Of a stretch of 15,330 nt of DNA, positions 1 to 8,207 are shown piece by piece. Position 1 is the stretch's first letter. Every line of letters starts with the position of its first letter. Source of the stretch: Stramenopiles sp. TOSAG23-6 (Eukaryota; Sar); NCBI GenBank assembly GCA_900128565.1, contig LT636119.1, positions 1 through 15,330 on the forward strand. The letters are read 5' to 3'. The notes under the pieces are model-generated. The model was given only the letters and a program-made list of their open reading frames with translations. It had not been told where the DNA came from and made no database searches. The position numbers and the translations under genes were made by a program.

Positions 1-65
1 TAGGTACAAAATTTCGTACGAAAAAAAAAATCGATTTTTTTGTTAAAAAAAAAAATATCACATAC
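1..65 (-). other. Introner-like intron, partial, cut by the left edge
   Basis: It starts GTATGTGATATT directly after the exon sequence GATCAT (phase 0) and carries the T-run, the palindromic core TTCGTACGAA and the beginning of GTACCTA before the window ends. Same family as the intron at 246-351. Its 3' end is not in the window. Confidence 0.8.
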
Positions 66-867
66 ATGATCATATCCAACTCTGCAATGTACGTGATATG
101 TTTGAGGAGCAATAACATCTTGAATCACTGCACTTAAAACAGGATCATTTGTATCCGTTTCAGCGACAGTTGTAAAATGAGAAAAATCTGCAGTTACTTT
201 CATTTCTGGAAAGAGTGGGAGAATATCGCGACTTAACCAAGGTGAATGTATTTTGGAAAAATATTTCAAAAAAAATCTAAAATTTTTTGTTAGGTACAAA
301 ATTTCGTACGAAAAAAAAAACAATTAAATTAGAAATTCATATAAAACATACATGAAGATAACGTTTACGATGGTGTTCATGGCAAACATTTGTATATCCT
401 CCCGATGTCCCCGATTTCTCGAATTCGAGAGCTTTTGAAAAAAATTCTGTAGCTTGGTCAAATGTGAAGTAGTCATTTCCTGAATGTGAGTTAATACGAA
501 TTGGATTGAATTCTTGAGCAGCTTCAACCTGTGATTTGAAGACGTCAAGATGTGACTCTACACTAGAATCAGGACGTGGGTGTCCTTTATAAGGTCCACC
601 GCACACGAGACCTAACTCACATCCAGGTGCAACTGGACCATCTGTGAAAATATGGAAATTTATTTTCAAGTCATAGTCTGACAACAATTTTTTGACATTT
701 TCTTTTCCTTCTTGCTCAACTAATTTATATGGAACTTCTATTCCATCATAGCCTAAGTTTGCTACAGCTGCGACTGCCTGCTTTAAAGACTGAAATTTTG
801 AACCTGCAAGTACTCCATCAGTTGTTGGAAGAACGCCCCACATACTTCGAAACATTAAAAGCCTCAT
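66..867 (-). CDS. Sugar isomerase/epimerase-like TIM-barrel protein, N-terminal two exons (3' part off the left edge)
   Basis: Exon 1 is 867-352 and exon 2 is 245-66, both ending in phase 0. I start at the ATG at 867; the next, at 855, gives MFRSMWGVLPTTDG and is equally plausible. The longer open frame begins at a TTG. The product matches the xylose-isomerase-like/AP-endonuclease-2 TIM-barrel superfamily. Visible landmarks are GYDGIEVP near the N-terminus, NSHSGND, CHEHHRKRYLH joined across the intron to SPWLSRD, then ADFSHF and VHCRVGYDH. From family knowledge the Glu of HEHHR, the Asp of ADFSH and the His of VHCR are metal ligands. The fourth ligand, a Glu in a PEFGP-type motif, lies in the missing C-terminal part. 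The intron junction rebuilds the family spacing R-x-L-x-x-P-W exactly, which supports the non-AG splice. The substrate cannot be told. The 3' exons should lie left of the window, but a related 3' half sits in the gene at 11907-13599. Confidence 0.85.
246..351 (-). other. Introner-like intron of the isomerase gene (106 bp, non-AG end)
   Basis: In transcript sense it starts GTATGTTTTAT after exon sequence CTTCAT and ends CCAAAATACAT before TCACCTTGG. The core TTTCGTACGAAATT and the TGTACCTAAC box lie about 43 nt from the 3' end. CAT is repeated at both borders, so the exact cut is ambiguous over 3 nt. Every choice gives the same protein, and no choice gives a terminal AG. Phase 0 on both sides. 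Confidence 0.85.
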
Positions 868-1219
868 TATACGTGATATCAATACTATTAATACTGATTA
901 ATGTGATCGAATTGTTCTCTTCTATTATGATCTATGAGGCACAAATTTTGTAAATATACAAATAAACGGTATTGATAGATGAAGTATAACAAAAAATAAT
1001 AGTATTACAACTATTATTAAATACTCTTCTATTCGGGAATATGATGCAACAAAAAACGCACAAAAAAACAACAAGCAAAGCAAAGCAAAAATTTGATGTT
1101 TTAATTTTTTTGACTCGCGCTGTCGCTGTTTAAATTTGCTGTCAAAAAATCTGTCCAAATCCAGAACTTAGTCAAAGTGTAGTGATACTATAAATAAAAA
1201 CCTTCTGTTGCAATTGAGA
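868..1219. other. Intergenic region between divergent genes (isomerase and repeat protein)
   Basis: About 350 bp between two genes that point away from each other, so it should hold both promoters. A TATAAATA sequence lies at 1189-1196, about 24-31 nt before the ATG at 1220. A hydrophobic open frame on the minus strand (925-1158) has no ATG and is not called. I see no RNA gene. Confidence 0.4.
1189..1196 (+). promoter_or_regulatory. TATA-like box upstream of the repeat protein gene
   Basis: TATAAATA just upstream of the ATG at 1220. In such AT-rich DNA this match could be chance. Confidence 0.3.
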
Positions 1220-2296
1220 ATGAGAATGATTTCTCTATATTTTATGATTGAGATGCTTTTTGTATTCCTTTTTTGTATTGTTAACCAATCCCGAGCGTTG
1301 GTTCATGTTGCCAACGTGAAAGCAGTTTTTGTTGAGGGTGGATTAGAAAACGTTGACGGTCTCTATGAACGAGATGGTATTGAAAATGACGCTCCAATGT
1401 TCTCTAAAGGACAAGGTGATGAGAAACTCTATATATGGCTTGGATCTTCCCGTACTGTATGGTTATTGGGGAAAACCGGCCAATGGAAGTATTTTTTTCC
1501 AGCGTCTAATATATCATTATTTCCTGAAGTGATGGTGAGATGCCCTATATCCCGTGATCCAATCACTCCAGTTGCAACAACCAAAGAAACCATTTCCCTT
1601 TCCATCTTTCGTTACATCAAAGAAATCATAGTACCTGTATCATTCAGTCAGTTTAGTGGCAAATACATACCCAATGGTTCATATAATAATGCTCCAATGT
1701 TTACAATAGATACAGACGATCAAAGAAATGGTGAGTTTTATTTTTGGTTAGGCGATAAAAGGAAATACTGGATCTTGGGAAAGACAGGCGAATACTATAG
1801 TTATGCTAAAGTACAACATGGAGAACATAAATATTTACCTCCATTTCGATGGAGCGACGATCTATATATTGATATTGTGAGTGATGATGATGCACTAAAT
1901 AAAGTAAAACTTAAATTTCTTCAAGAAGAATACCCCAATGATCCAATCTTCCTACCAAGTACCCGACCTCAACAACTAGACTGGTATGAGATAAACCATT
2001 GGCCGAACGTTGTGCGACTGTCTTCAAAGGAACCAACTTCACAACAATGTTTCAAGGGAAATAATGTTTCTAAAATCTTTAAATGTAGTTTGTGCAATAA
2101 CCAAATCGATCCAGTATCTTTGGAGAAAATTACAGATGGTGTATGTGTAAAAGGTGAATGTCAGAGCATGGACACTATACAAAGATTATTCTTTGATCGT
2201 CGTCGAAGTCAAACGCTCACCACATTTCAAGATATTTCCGAAGAAGACGTTGCATATGTATGTTTTATTTTATGATACTTTTGTTTTATATGATGA

Positions 2297-2335
<39 letters not shown>

Positions 2336-2597
2336 TAACTTAATTTTTCAAATCTAAGTAACGATTACGTTTTAATTATTTTTTATAATATCTAATTAAT
2401 GAGTGTCATTGTAAACATATATTTACATAATATATATGAAATTTTTGGTTTCTAGATCAAACTCTGTTTCCTACTCTTTTGAAAATGCATGTTCTACACC
2501 TATTCAAGTCTCATTAAGTGAAAAAAATATGATTGAAAGTTCCATTTTAATTCAAAAAGTCACACGTGGATATTTAGAACGATTGCATCTAGTATAA
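1220..2597 (+). CDS. Signal-peptide protein with two WLG/GKTG repeats, Cys-rich segment and IQ motif (two exons)
   Basis: Exon 1 is 1220-2257 and exon 2 is proposed at 2436-2597, giving about 399 residues. The open frame extends to a TTG at 1208, but the first ATG is at 1220. The N-terminus looks like a signal peptide or anchor (MIEMLFVFLFCIV). Two tandem repeats (about residues 46-94 and 146-196) share G-x-Y, N-x-APMF, F/Y-x-WLG, W-x-LGKTG and an aromatic end. A C-terminal segment has CSLCNNQ and CVKGEC, a possible zinc or disulfide cluster. Without splicing, exon 1 would run into a GTATGTTTTAT intron start and stop after five residues. Exon 2 encodes ILIQKVTRGYLER, a fair IQ calmodulin-binding motif, and ends in TAA. 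I do not recognise the repeat family. A lumenal N-terminus with an IQ motif is an odd mix, so exon 2 could instead be a separate short ORF starting at its own ATG (2436). Confidence 0.65.
2258..2435 (+). other. Probable intron with introner-like 5' end, TA microsatellite and non-AG 3' end
   Basis: It starts GTATGTTTTATTTTATG after GTTGCATAT (phase 0), the same donor as the minus-strand introners. A TATACTAAC branch-like site follows the TA repeat. The nearest canonical acceptor, TTTCTAG before ATCAAAC, gives the wrong phase. Ending at ATAATATAT before ATGAAA restores the frame and matches the AATATAT ends of other introns here. It lacks the TTCGTACGAA core. Only the donor is well supported. 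Confidence 0.55.
2303..2335 (+). repeat. (TA)n microsatellite inside intron
   Basis: A run of alternating T and A, about 16 units, followed directly by ACTAAC. Confidence 0.9.
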
Positions 2598-2667
2598 AAT
2601 AAAAAAAACTTTTCTTTCTTCTTTTTTTTTTTTTTCAAAACCAATATTAAGGATGTTAAGTACCGGT

Positions 2668-3642
2668 TTAACATATGGAAAAATTGCACGTGTGAAAATA
2701 TTTAGGGCACACTTCGCCTTTCTGAGCTTCATTTGCAAAACATAGTTTGCTGTCGTCGCTGTCACTACCCAACCACAACCAATCGAGATTTGGTAGTTGC
2801 CCAATTTCTTCTGGTATTTCACCAGATAGTTTGTTGTTTTGCAAGTTCAAACTTTTGAGCTTTTTTAGTTGACCAACATCCTTTGGTATTGAACCAGATA
2901 GGTTGTTTTTGTGCAAGCGCAAATTTTCAAGACTTCTTAGCTGACCAATTTCACTTGGTATTGAGCCAGATAGGTTGTTGTCATTCAAGCCCAATCCTTT
3001 AAGACTTGTTAGATGACCAATTTCTTTCGGTATTGTACCAGATAGTTCGTTTTCATATAAATACAATCTTTGAAGATTTGTTAGTCGATCAATTTCCGTT
3101 GGTATTGTACCAGATAGTTCATTCTTTGACAAGTACAACCATATGAGATTTGGCAGTTGACCAATTGCTTCTGGAATTGAACCAGATAGTTGGTTATTAT
3201 CCAAACGCAACATTCGGAGCTTTGTTCGTTGATAAATTTCTGTTGGTATTGAACCAGATAGATCGTTGTCGTACAAGAACAAATATTCGAGATGTGTTAG
3301 TCGACCAATTTCACTTGGAATTGAACCAGATAGATTGTTGTTATACAAGTGCAAACGTTCGAGCTTTGTTAGTTGACCAACATCCTTTGGTATTGAACCA
3401 GATAGTTTGTTTTCCCACAAATCCAATCCTTCGAGATTAATTAGTTGACCAATTTCACTTGGAATTGTACCAGTTAGTTCGTTGAGATCCAAACTCAAAG
3501 AAGTGAGATTTGTTAGTTGACCAATTTCCGTTGGTATTGTACCAGTTAGTTTGTTCCCTGAAAAACCCAAACTCCGAAGATCTGTAAATTGACCAATTTC
3601 TGTAGGTATTGTGCTTCCCTTGCCTAGAGTTAGGCTCCTTTG
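2668..3642 (-). CDS. Tandem plant-type leucine-rich repeat protein, 5' end unresolved
   Basis: The open frame runs from just after an in-frame TAA (3643-3645) to a TAA at 2668-2670, about 324 residues, with no ATG before the repeats. It has twelve near-perfect 24-residue repeats of the form SGSIPxEIGQLxxLxxLxLx plus NxL, the plant/bacterial-type LRR that forms a curved ligand-binding solenoid. The 72-nt unit is also repetitive as DNA. The C-terminal cap is short and holds three Cys (KLCFANEAQKGEVC, then HTC). No transmembrane segment or kinase is visible. The first repeat is damaged: LTLGKGSTIP lacks the usual NxLSG stretch. Only 130 bp separate it from the stop of the upstream gene at 3773, leaving little room for a 5' exon. 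It may be a 5'-truncated LRR copy, or an upstream exon is joined by an intron I cannot define. Its function is protein-protein recognition; the partner is unknown. Confidence 0.75.
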   Translation of the reverse strand, partial: QRSLTLGKGSTIPTEIGQFTDLRSLGFSGNKLTGTIPTEIGQLTNLTSLSLDLNELTGTIPSEIGQLINLEGLDLWENKLSGSIPKDVGQLTKLERLHLYNNNLSGSIPSEIGRLTHLEYLFLYDNDLSGSIPTEIYQRTKLRMLRLDNNQLSGSIPEAIGQLPNLIWLYLSKNELSGTIPTEIDRLTNLQRLYLYENELSGTIPKEIGHLTSLKGLGLNDNNLSGSIPSEIGQLRSLENLRLHKNNLSGSIPKDVGQLKKLKSLNLQNNKLSGEIPEEIGQLPNLDWLWLGSDSDDSKLCFANEAQKGEVCPKYFHTCNFSIC

Positions 3643-3678
3643 TTATATGACAATATTGTAGATAATGAGTTTGTTAGT

Positions 3679-3679
3679 G

Positions 3680-3725
<46 letters not shown>
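3679..3725 (+). repeat. (ATT)n microsatellite
   Basis: About 15 ATT units between the LRR frame and the stop codon of the membrane protein gene. It fills most of this short intergenic gap. Confidence 0.9.
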
Positions 3726-3728
<3 letters not shown>

Positions 3729-3772
3729 CAATCATATATTTTTATTAATGTGACTCATTATTGGTCGGTAAC

Positions 3773-6231
3773 TTACACTCCAGTTATTTTCTTCTTGTCG
3801 AAGGTACACTCCCAATAAAGAGTACTCTCATACAAAATAAATTTGTTCGAAATACCAAGGGAATCAGGGATATTCCCTTCTTCACAGGGATCACCGTTTA
3901 TTTTAATTAACCAACTGTATTCCACCGATTCGCCTGCATTGTCTGCATTGTAGACTGCATTGTAAAGTCCTATCAATAAACCTGTTAAATAATCCATATC
4001 ACTTTCTGCCTCACTCGAATCATCTGATCCAATGCATGTAGTCACCTGGTGGTGATCATCACCACCATCACCAACACCACCATGCTCATCATCATCTGCA
4101 TTATCGCCAACAGCTTCCACTGAGTCTTTTTTATCATATTCTGCATTATCACCACCACCACCATGCTCATCATCATCTGCATCATCACCAACAGCTTCCA
4201 GTGAGTCTTTTTTATCACCATCTGCATTATCACCAACAGCTTCCAGTGAGTCTTTTTTATCATATTCTGCATTATCGCCAACAGCTTCCAGTGAGTCTTT
4301 TTTATGTTTAGTGTGTACAACTCGACTCCACCATTGATTACTTCCAACACCAAGTTTATTACTACTTTGTGGTTTTGCATGAACTTTAGTAGGTGAATTC
4401 TTGTCGCATTCTTCCAATGCCATACATTTATCCAATAATGATTCAACATTAACTTCCATTTTACATTGTGCTCGACCATAGTCAAATGACTGTGATATAG
4501 TAACTTCACCACAAAACATTCTCTTTGATGAATCTTTTCTTTCCACACTACAATGTACTGGTACATTTTGTGGGCATACTCTTTGTCCATTGTAATATGA
4601 ATAAATAAAATAAATACTCATTGTCAAGACTGGAAGTAATAAAACACAGATTAAAACTGTAGCTAAAGATAATTTACATTTCCTTTTTGTATTTTTTGTA
4701 TTTTTTGTATTTTTTGTATTTTTTGTATGTGAAGAAGCAGCAGCAATAGTTTTATCTTTATCAGCCACAGTTTTATTAGGATTACATTGTTTCACTTCAA
4801 TAGTTTCAAATGTCTCAAGAATTCTTTGAATATGTAAAGTATTCTTGTGAATGTTTGTCAATGAAGTTAACCCAGAATAGGCAAAGTATAAAATGAATAT
4901 AAAATTAAATAAATCAATCATCACTGTACGTCTATGTACGTTATGATTCACCATATATACACTCAATTCAATAAATCCAATGATTGCACTTAAAATCACA
5001 AATTTAGTTAATATTGTATATACATAATGCATCAGTGTTAAATGTGATGATGTAACATGATGTACTGTGAGTAGATCATTATTGGAATGATTGGTTGTTT
5101 GTTGTTGTTGTTGTTGGTTTTGTTGGTTTTGTTGTTGTTGTTGTTGTTGTTGATGATGTTGTTGTTGTTGTTGTTCATCATTATAAGTACTTGTAAGATG
5201 TACACTATGCGTATGTACAAACTTTGTATATATAACCAATACTGCAGCGAGTATACATAATATTACAAGTCCAAGTAATCCATGCATCCAACTATGTATA
5301 AATAGAATTATAAGTAAACCAATAATAATTATAAATGAATGAATCATTGTAGGAATTTCTATAAAATAAACAGAAGCCATACAGTTTACATCATATCGAA
5401 TTGATCCAAATTCAAGTAATTGTTCGTGCTCTGATGGCTCTGATGTATTGTTTTGATTGTTTTGTTCATGCTCTGATGGCTCTGATGTATTGTTTTGTTC
5501 ATGCTCTGAAGGCTCTGATGTATTGTTTTGATTTTTTTGATTATTTTGTTGATGTGCTTCGGCAGATTTCAATAGAGAATATTTGAATTGATCAGCACCT
5601 TGACTTAGAATGAAATAAGCAACTCCACGTGTAGATATCCATAAAAAACCAAATAACCAAATCGTGTATTGTGAAAAAATATTTTTTTTTGTAAAAATTT
5701 GTTAGGTACAAAATTTAGTACGAAAAAAAACTTTAGATAAAAAATTGAAAAAAATAAAACATACATACAAATCACAGCTTCAATATCAACAGGTCCACGA
5801 AATTCAGATATGAATGCACCCGTAAATGATTCAAGTAGAAAATTAGTACAATACATACCAAAAAGAATAAGACCATCGTTAATCAATAACATGAGAAATA
5901 TGATAAAAAGAAAACCAAATTTCATTGTTTTTGTTGGTTGTACAATTTTATGAAACGCCTCTCGAATACAATAACTTGGACGACGTAAAAGAGGCATCTT
6001 TACATGAGTATCCAACTCTTTGTGATAATGCCAATCTTTGTTGCTGTCTTTGTTGTTGTTGTCGTCTGATGTCGTCGGTGTTGTTGTTGTTGTTGTCGTT
6101 GGATTATCTTCGTTTACTGCCACTGCAACAACAACGCCTTTACCAATAGGATTTGTTGTTGTTGTTGTTGTTGTTGATACAATGGGTGACGTTTCATTCT
6201 TTTTGTTTGATAAAGATGATAAAGAAGGCAT
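3773..6231 (-). CDS. Predicted seven-TM membrane protein with polyQ loop and acidic repeat tail (two exons)
   Basis: Exon 1 is 6231-5765 and exon 2 is 5663-3773; together they encode 785 residues. The junction is phase 2 and reads AVICM then IWLFGFLWIS, restoring an open frame upstream of the second exon, which otherwise has no ATG near its start. The N-terminus is low-complexity (Thr and Asn runs). Hydrophobic segments lie near residues 106-126, 157-176, 263-281, 284-304, 369-393, 404-422 and 489-511. Three EPSEHEQ repeats lie before TM3 and a Gln/His tract between TM4 and TM5. After TM7 come eight or so Cys (C-x7-C, then FCGEV and QCK) and four copies of KKDSLEAVGD separated by Asp-rich spacers. 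The layout recalls 7TM families such as TOM1/GPR137-like proteins, but I see no diagnostic motif and would call it unknown. The Cys-rich tail suggests an extracytoplasmic C-terminal domain. Confidence 0.75.
4116..4301 (-). repeat. Tandem coding repeats, KKDSLEAVGD type
   Basis: Four copies of a unit reading KKDSLEAVGDNA or close variants, with DDDEHGGGGD spacers. Near-identical DNA between copies suggests recent expansion inside the gene. Confidence 0.85.
5098..5175 (+). repeat. GTT/TTG trinucleotide-rich tract coding for Gln/His/Asn run
   Basis: Tandem TTG/GTT units interrupted by TGG and ATG. On the coding (minus) strand they read as CAA and AAC codons, giving the polyglutamine loop of the membrane protein. 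Confidence 0.85.
5664..5764 (-). other. Introner-like intron of the 7TM gene (101 bp, non-AG end)
   Basis: It starts GTATGTTTTATT after TTTGTAT, contains the core TTTTTTCGTACTAAATT (one change from the palindrome) and the TGTACCTAAC box, and ends TCACAATACAC before GATTTGG. Phase 2 on both sides. No AG lies between TGTACCTAAC and the exon. Confidence 0.85.
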
Positions 6232-6935
6232 TTGTAATGAGACAGAGCGTGTTTAGTTCCGGTTAAGTTGTGAATAAATAGAGAGTTGTTTTGTGTGATA
6301 AATTATGTAGGACTCAATACAATGAACAAAGATATATTATTGATATTACTGGTTTTTCTTGATTTGTACGTAACGGAAAACGAAAACACGAAAAAAAAGA
6401 AAATCTCCGAAATCCTTGATTTTTGCTTTTTGCTTTGCGTAAATATAAATCAGATATATAATTGACACGTGACTTTCCGGCACACAAACTGAGACAACAC
6501 CACCTACCCGTAGCTATAGGTACAATTACACATATGTTTTTTATTGATCGAAATGAAAGAATCGACATTAGCAGGTTTTTGATTGTAGTACCATGTATGG
6601 TACTCAAATATGTTATTGAATAAAATGAAGTTTCTATCACCGTGAAGTTTACTAAAAAAAATACCAGCCGCAATAAAAAGAACAAAGGTATACGCGGAAG
6701 TAATTACCTTGACACCTTTGACCACAGCGGACAACGCGTGTTTTTTATGCCAAATTCAGAATTTTCACAATTTAAGTACGAATTTTCGTAGTTAATTTTT
6801 TTTTGGAATTTTGATAGTACGAACGAAATTGCTCCAGAAAAAATGCAGAAAAAATGACAAATTGACGATGAAATTAAACAGTGTTTGAGTTTAGCTTAGT
6901 ACAACAATATTAAAAACTTCGTAAAAGTTCTATAC
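6232..6935. other. Intergenic region between divergent genes, no supported gene
   Basis: 704 bp between the starts of the 7TM and papain-like genes. Two overlapping minus-strand open frames (6314-6734) have hydrophobic stretches but no ATG near their starts and resemble no family, so I do not call them. Two motifs near 6775 (GTACGAATTTTCGTA) and 6817 (GTACGAACGAAATT) resemble the introner core and also the GTACGAA upstream of the gene at 9792. Confidence 0.4.
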
Positions 6936-8006
6936 ATGTATCGTATTCTTACACGTTCTACGGCTGCTGCAATCACGGCAACAGCAGCATGGCAATTTTA
7001 TGTGTATACAGAACGAATTGTACCTCGAATGACCCCACAACATACTTGGTTTTATGTAAATTCTACGGACGATCAGGTAATGGATTCTCTTCGCACTGGT
7101 GACGTTCTTTTATTTCGTAGAAATTGTGTTTTAACAACACCTATAAAATCTCTGGTTTGTATATGTGAACAAATGCTCGAAGAACCACCGTCTTCTTCAA
7201 GTCAAAATAACGCACGTCCCTGGGAAATGGCAGAAAAACAGTGGAGCGCAGAAGCATCTGAAACAACTGAACACACTGACACTTTTGATCATTGTGGTAT
7301 AATTATAGCTAGTCATATTGGAGTCCCTCTTGTCTTGGAGTTAGGTGAACATGGCCCAAAAGTAACACCATATGATCTTCGTATTATCAAATCACATGAT
7401 CATGAAATTGTTTTGCGTAGAATTGATTTTGAACGGACTCCAGACTTTGAGCAATCGGCAGCTGAATTTGCTAAACAATGTGTTCAAAATGTTCAAAAAT
7501 CATCAAAAAAAAATTATTTTCAGAATGATATAGTGTACGTAGGAACTATAAGTGAGTTTCAAAGATTCACGGATGCAATATCTGCATTATTAATAAATAG
7601 ATGTAGACGATTTCAACAATACACAAAAACATTTATAAAGAAAAAAGAAAATGTGTCAAACCCTAACCCTACTCAGAACGACAATGGGCAAAACCCTAAC
7701 CCTACTCATAATTCAAACAGTCCAAAAAGTCCAAAAAGTCCAAAAAGAAAAAATCTGTCTTGCTCAACAATATCTAAAATATCTAATCCAAATGAAATAT
7801 CAAAATGGAGTAACCCTAGCGCGATGTTTTTACTATATTTTTTGAATAATGTTGAATTGTTGCATCTTGAAAATGAAAAAAATAATGATACTACTAACCC
7901 TAACCCTAGTCTTCATGTCAAAGTGTTTGATATTGTTCATAGAAATATAAAACTGTCAAATAATGCCACGTGGCGAAAAAGCGAATTTGTGATACGACAT
8001 CGATAA
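6936..8006 (+). CDS. Permuted papain-like (YiiX/NlpC-P60-type) protein, probably catalytically altered
   Basis: A single exon of 356 residues starting at ATG 6936, after TCTATAC. The N-terminus has an Ala-rich hydrophobic stretch (residues 8-22), a possible anchor or targeting sequence. LRTGDVLLFRR (52-62), then FDHCGIII (118-124) and GVPLVLELGEHGPKV (129-143), are the hallmarks of permuted papain-fold hydrolases. In them the His of DHxG is catalytic and the Cys comes late in the chain. Here His119 and Glu135 are present. The segment SNPSAMFLLYFLNNVELL (292-309) aligns with the family's CSELV-x-lGLL helix but has Pro or Ser where the Cys is expected, so the nucleophile may be lost. Residues 235-290 are a disordered insert with NPNP (from CCCTAA repeats) and SPKSPKSPK. 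The typical substrates of this fold are amide or lipid acyl bonds; none can be assigned here. It is convergent with the gene ending at 8146. Confidence 0.7.
   Translation: MYRILTRSTAAAITATAAWQFYVYTERIVPRMTPQHTWFYVNSTDDQVMDSLRTGDVLLFRRNCVLTTPIKSLVCICEQMLEEPPSSSSQNNARPWEMAEKQWSAEASETTEHTDTFDHCGIIIASHIGVPLVLELGEHGPKVTPYDLRIIKSHDHEIVLRRIDFERTPDFEQSAAEFAKQCVQNVQKSSKKNYFQNDIVYVGTISEFQRFTDAISALLINRCRRFQQYTKTFIKKKENVSNPNPTQNDNGQNPNPTHNSNSPKSPKSPKRKNLSCSTISKISNPNEISKWSNPSAMFLLYFLNNVELLHLENEKNNDTTNPNPSLHVKVFDIVHRNIKLSNNATWRKSEFVIRHR
7661..7908 (+). repeat. Telomere-like CCCTAA units in coding sequence (papain-like gene)
   Basis: CCCTAACCCT occurs at 7661, 7694 and 7898, with a single unit near 7813. 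The double units are read AAC CCT AAC CCT, that is Asn-Pro-Asn-Pro. Confidence 0.85.
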
Positions 8007-8145
8007 AGGATAAAATCGATAATATGATGTCATCATAAACTCACTATGGCATGAATTGAAAGAATACCACACATATACAATATAATACTATATAATACTA
8101 TACTACTCTACTATAATAAATAATATGGGTGAATTTATAATTTAT
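8007..8145. other. Short convergent intergenic region
   Basis: Separates the 3' ends of the papain-like and Cys/His genes. It has repeated TATAATACTA units (about 8088-8110) and AATAAA near 8115, possible 3'-end signals. Confidence 0.35.
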
Positions 8146-8167
8146 TCACTGTTTTTTTTTTTTTTCG

Positions 8168-8207
<40 letters not shown>

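Noticed and set aside
246-320. Idea that the repeated GTACGAA elements form a CRISPR array or bacterial repeat
   Set aside because: They sit singly inside genes at irregular distances, always with donor and branch-like motifs, and reading frame continues across each one.
925-1158. Minus-strand hydrophobic open frame of 77 codons upstream of the isomerase gene
   Set aside because: It begins at a TTG with no ATG, lies in a divergent promoter region and looks like AT-rich noise.
2446-2455. Canonical acceptor TTGGTTTCTAG in the repeat-protein gene
   Set aside because: It gives the wrong phase with the only clear donor at 2258, although it looks good by itself; transcript data could overturn this.
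5038-5220. Alternative-frame Asn run on the minus strand
   Set aside because: It is a frame-shifted reading of the polyQ tract of the membrane protein gene.
6314-6734. Two overlapping minus-strand open frames with signal-peptide-like stretches
   Set aside because: Neither has an ATG near its start, they compete for the same DNA, and no splice model or family likeness supports them.
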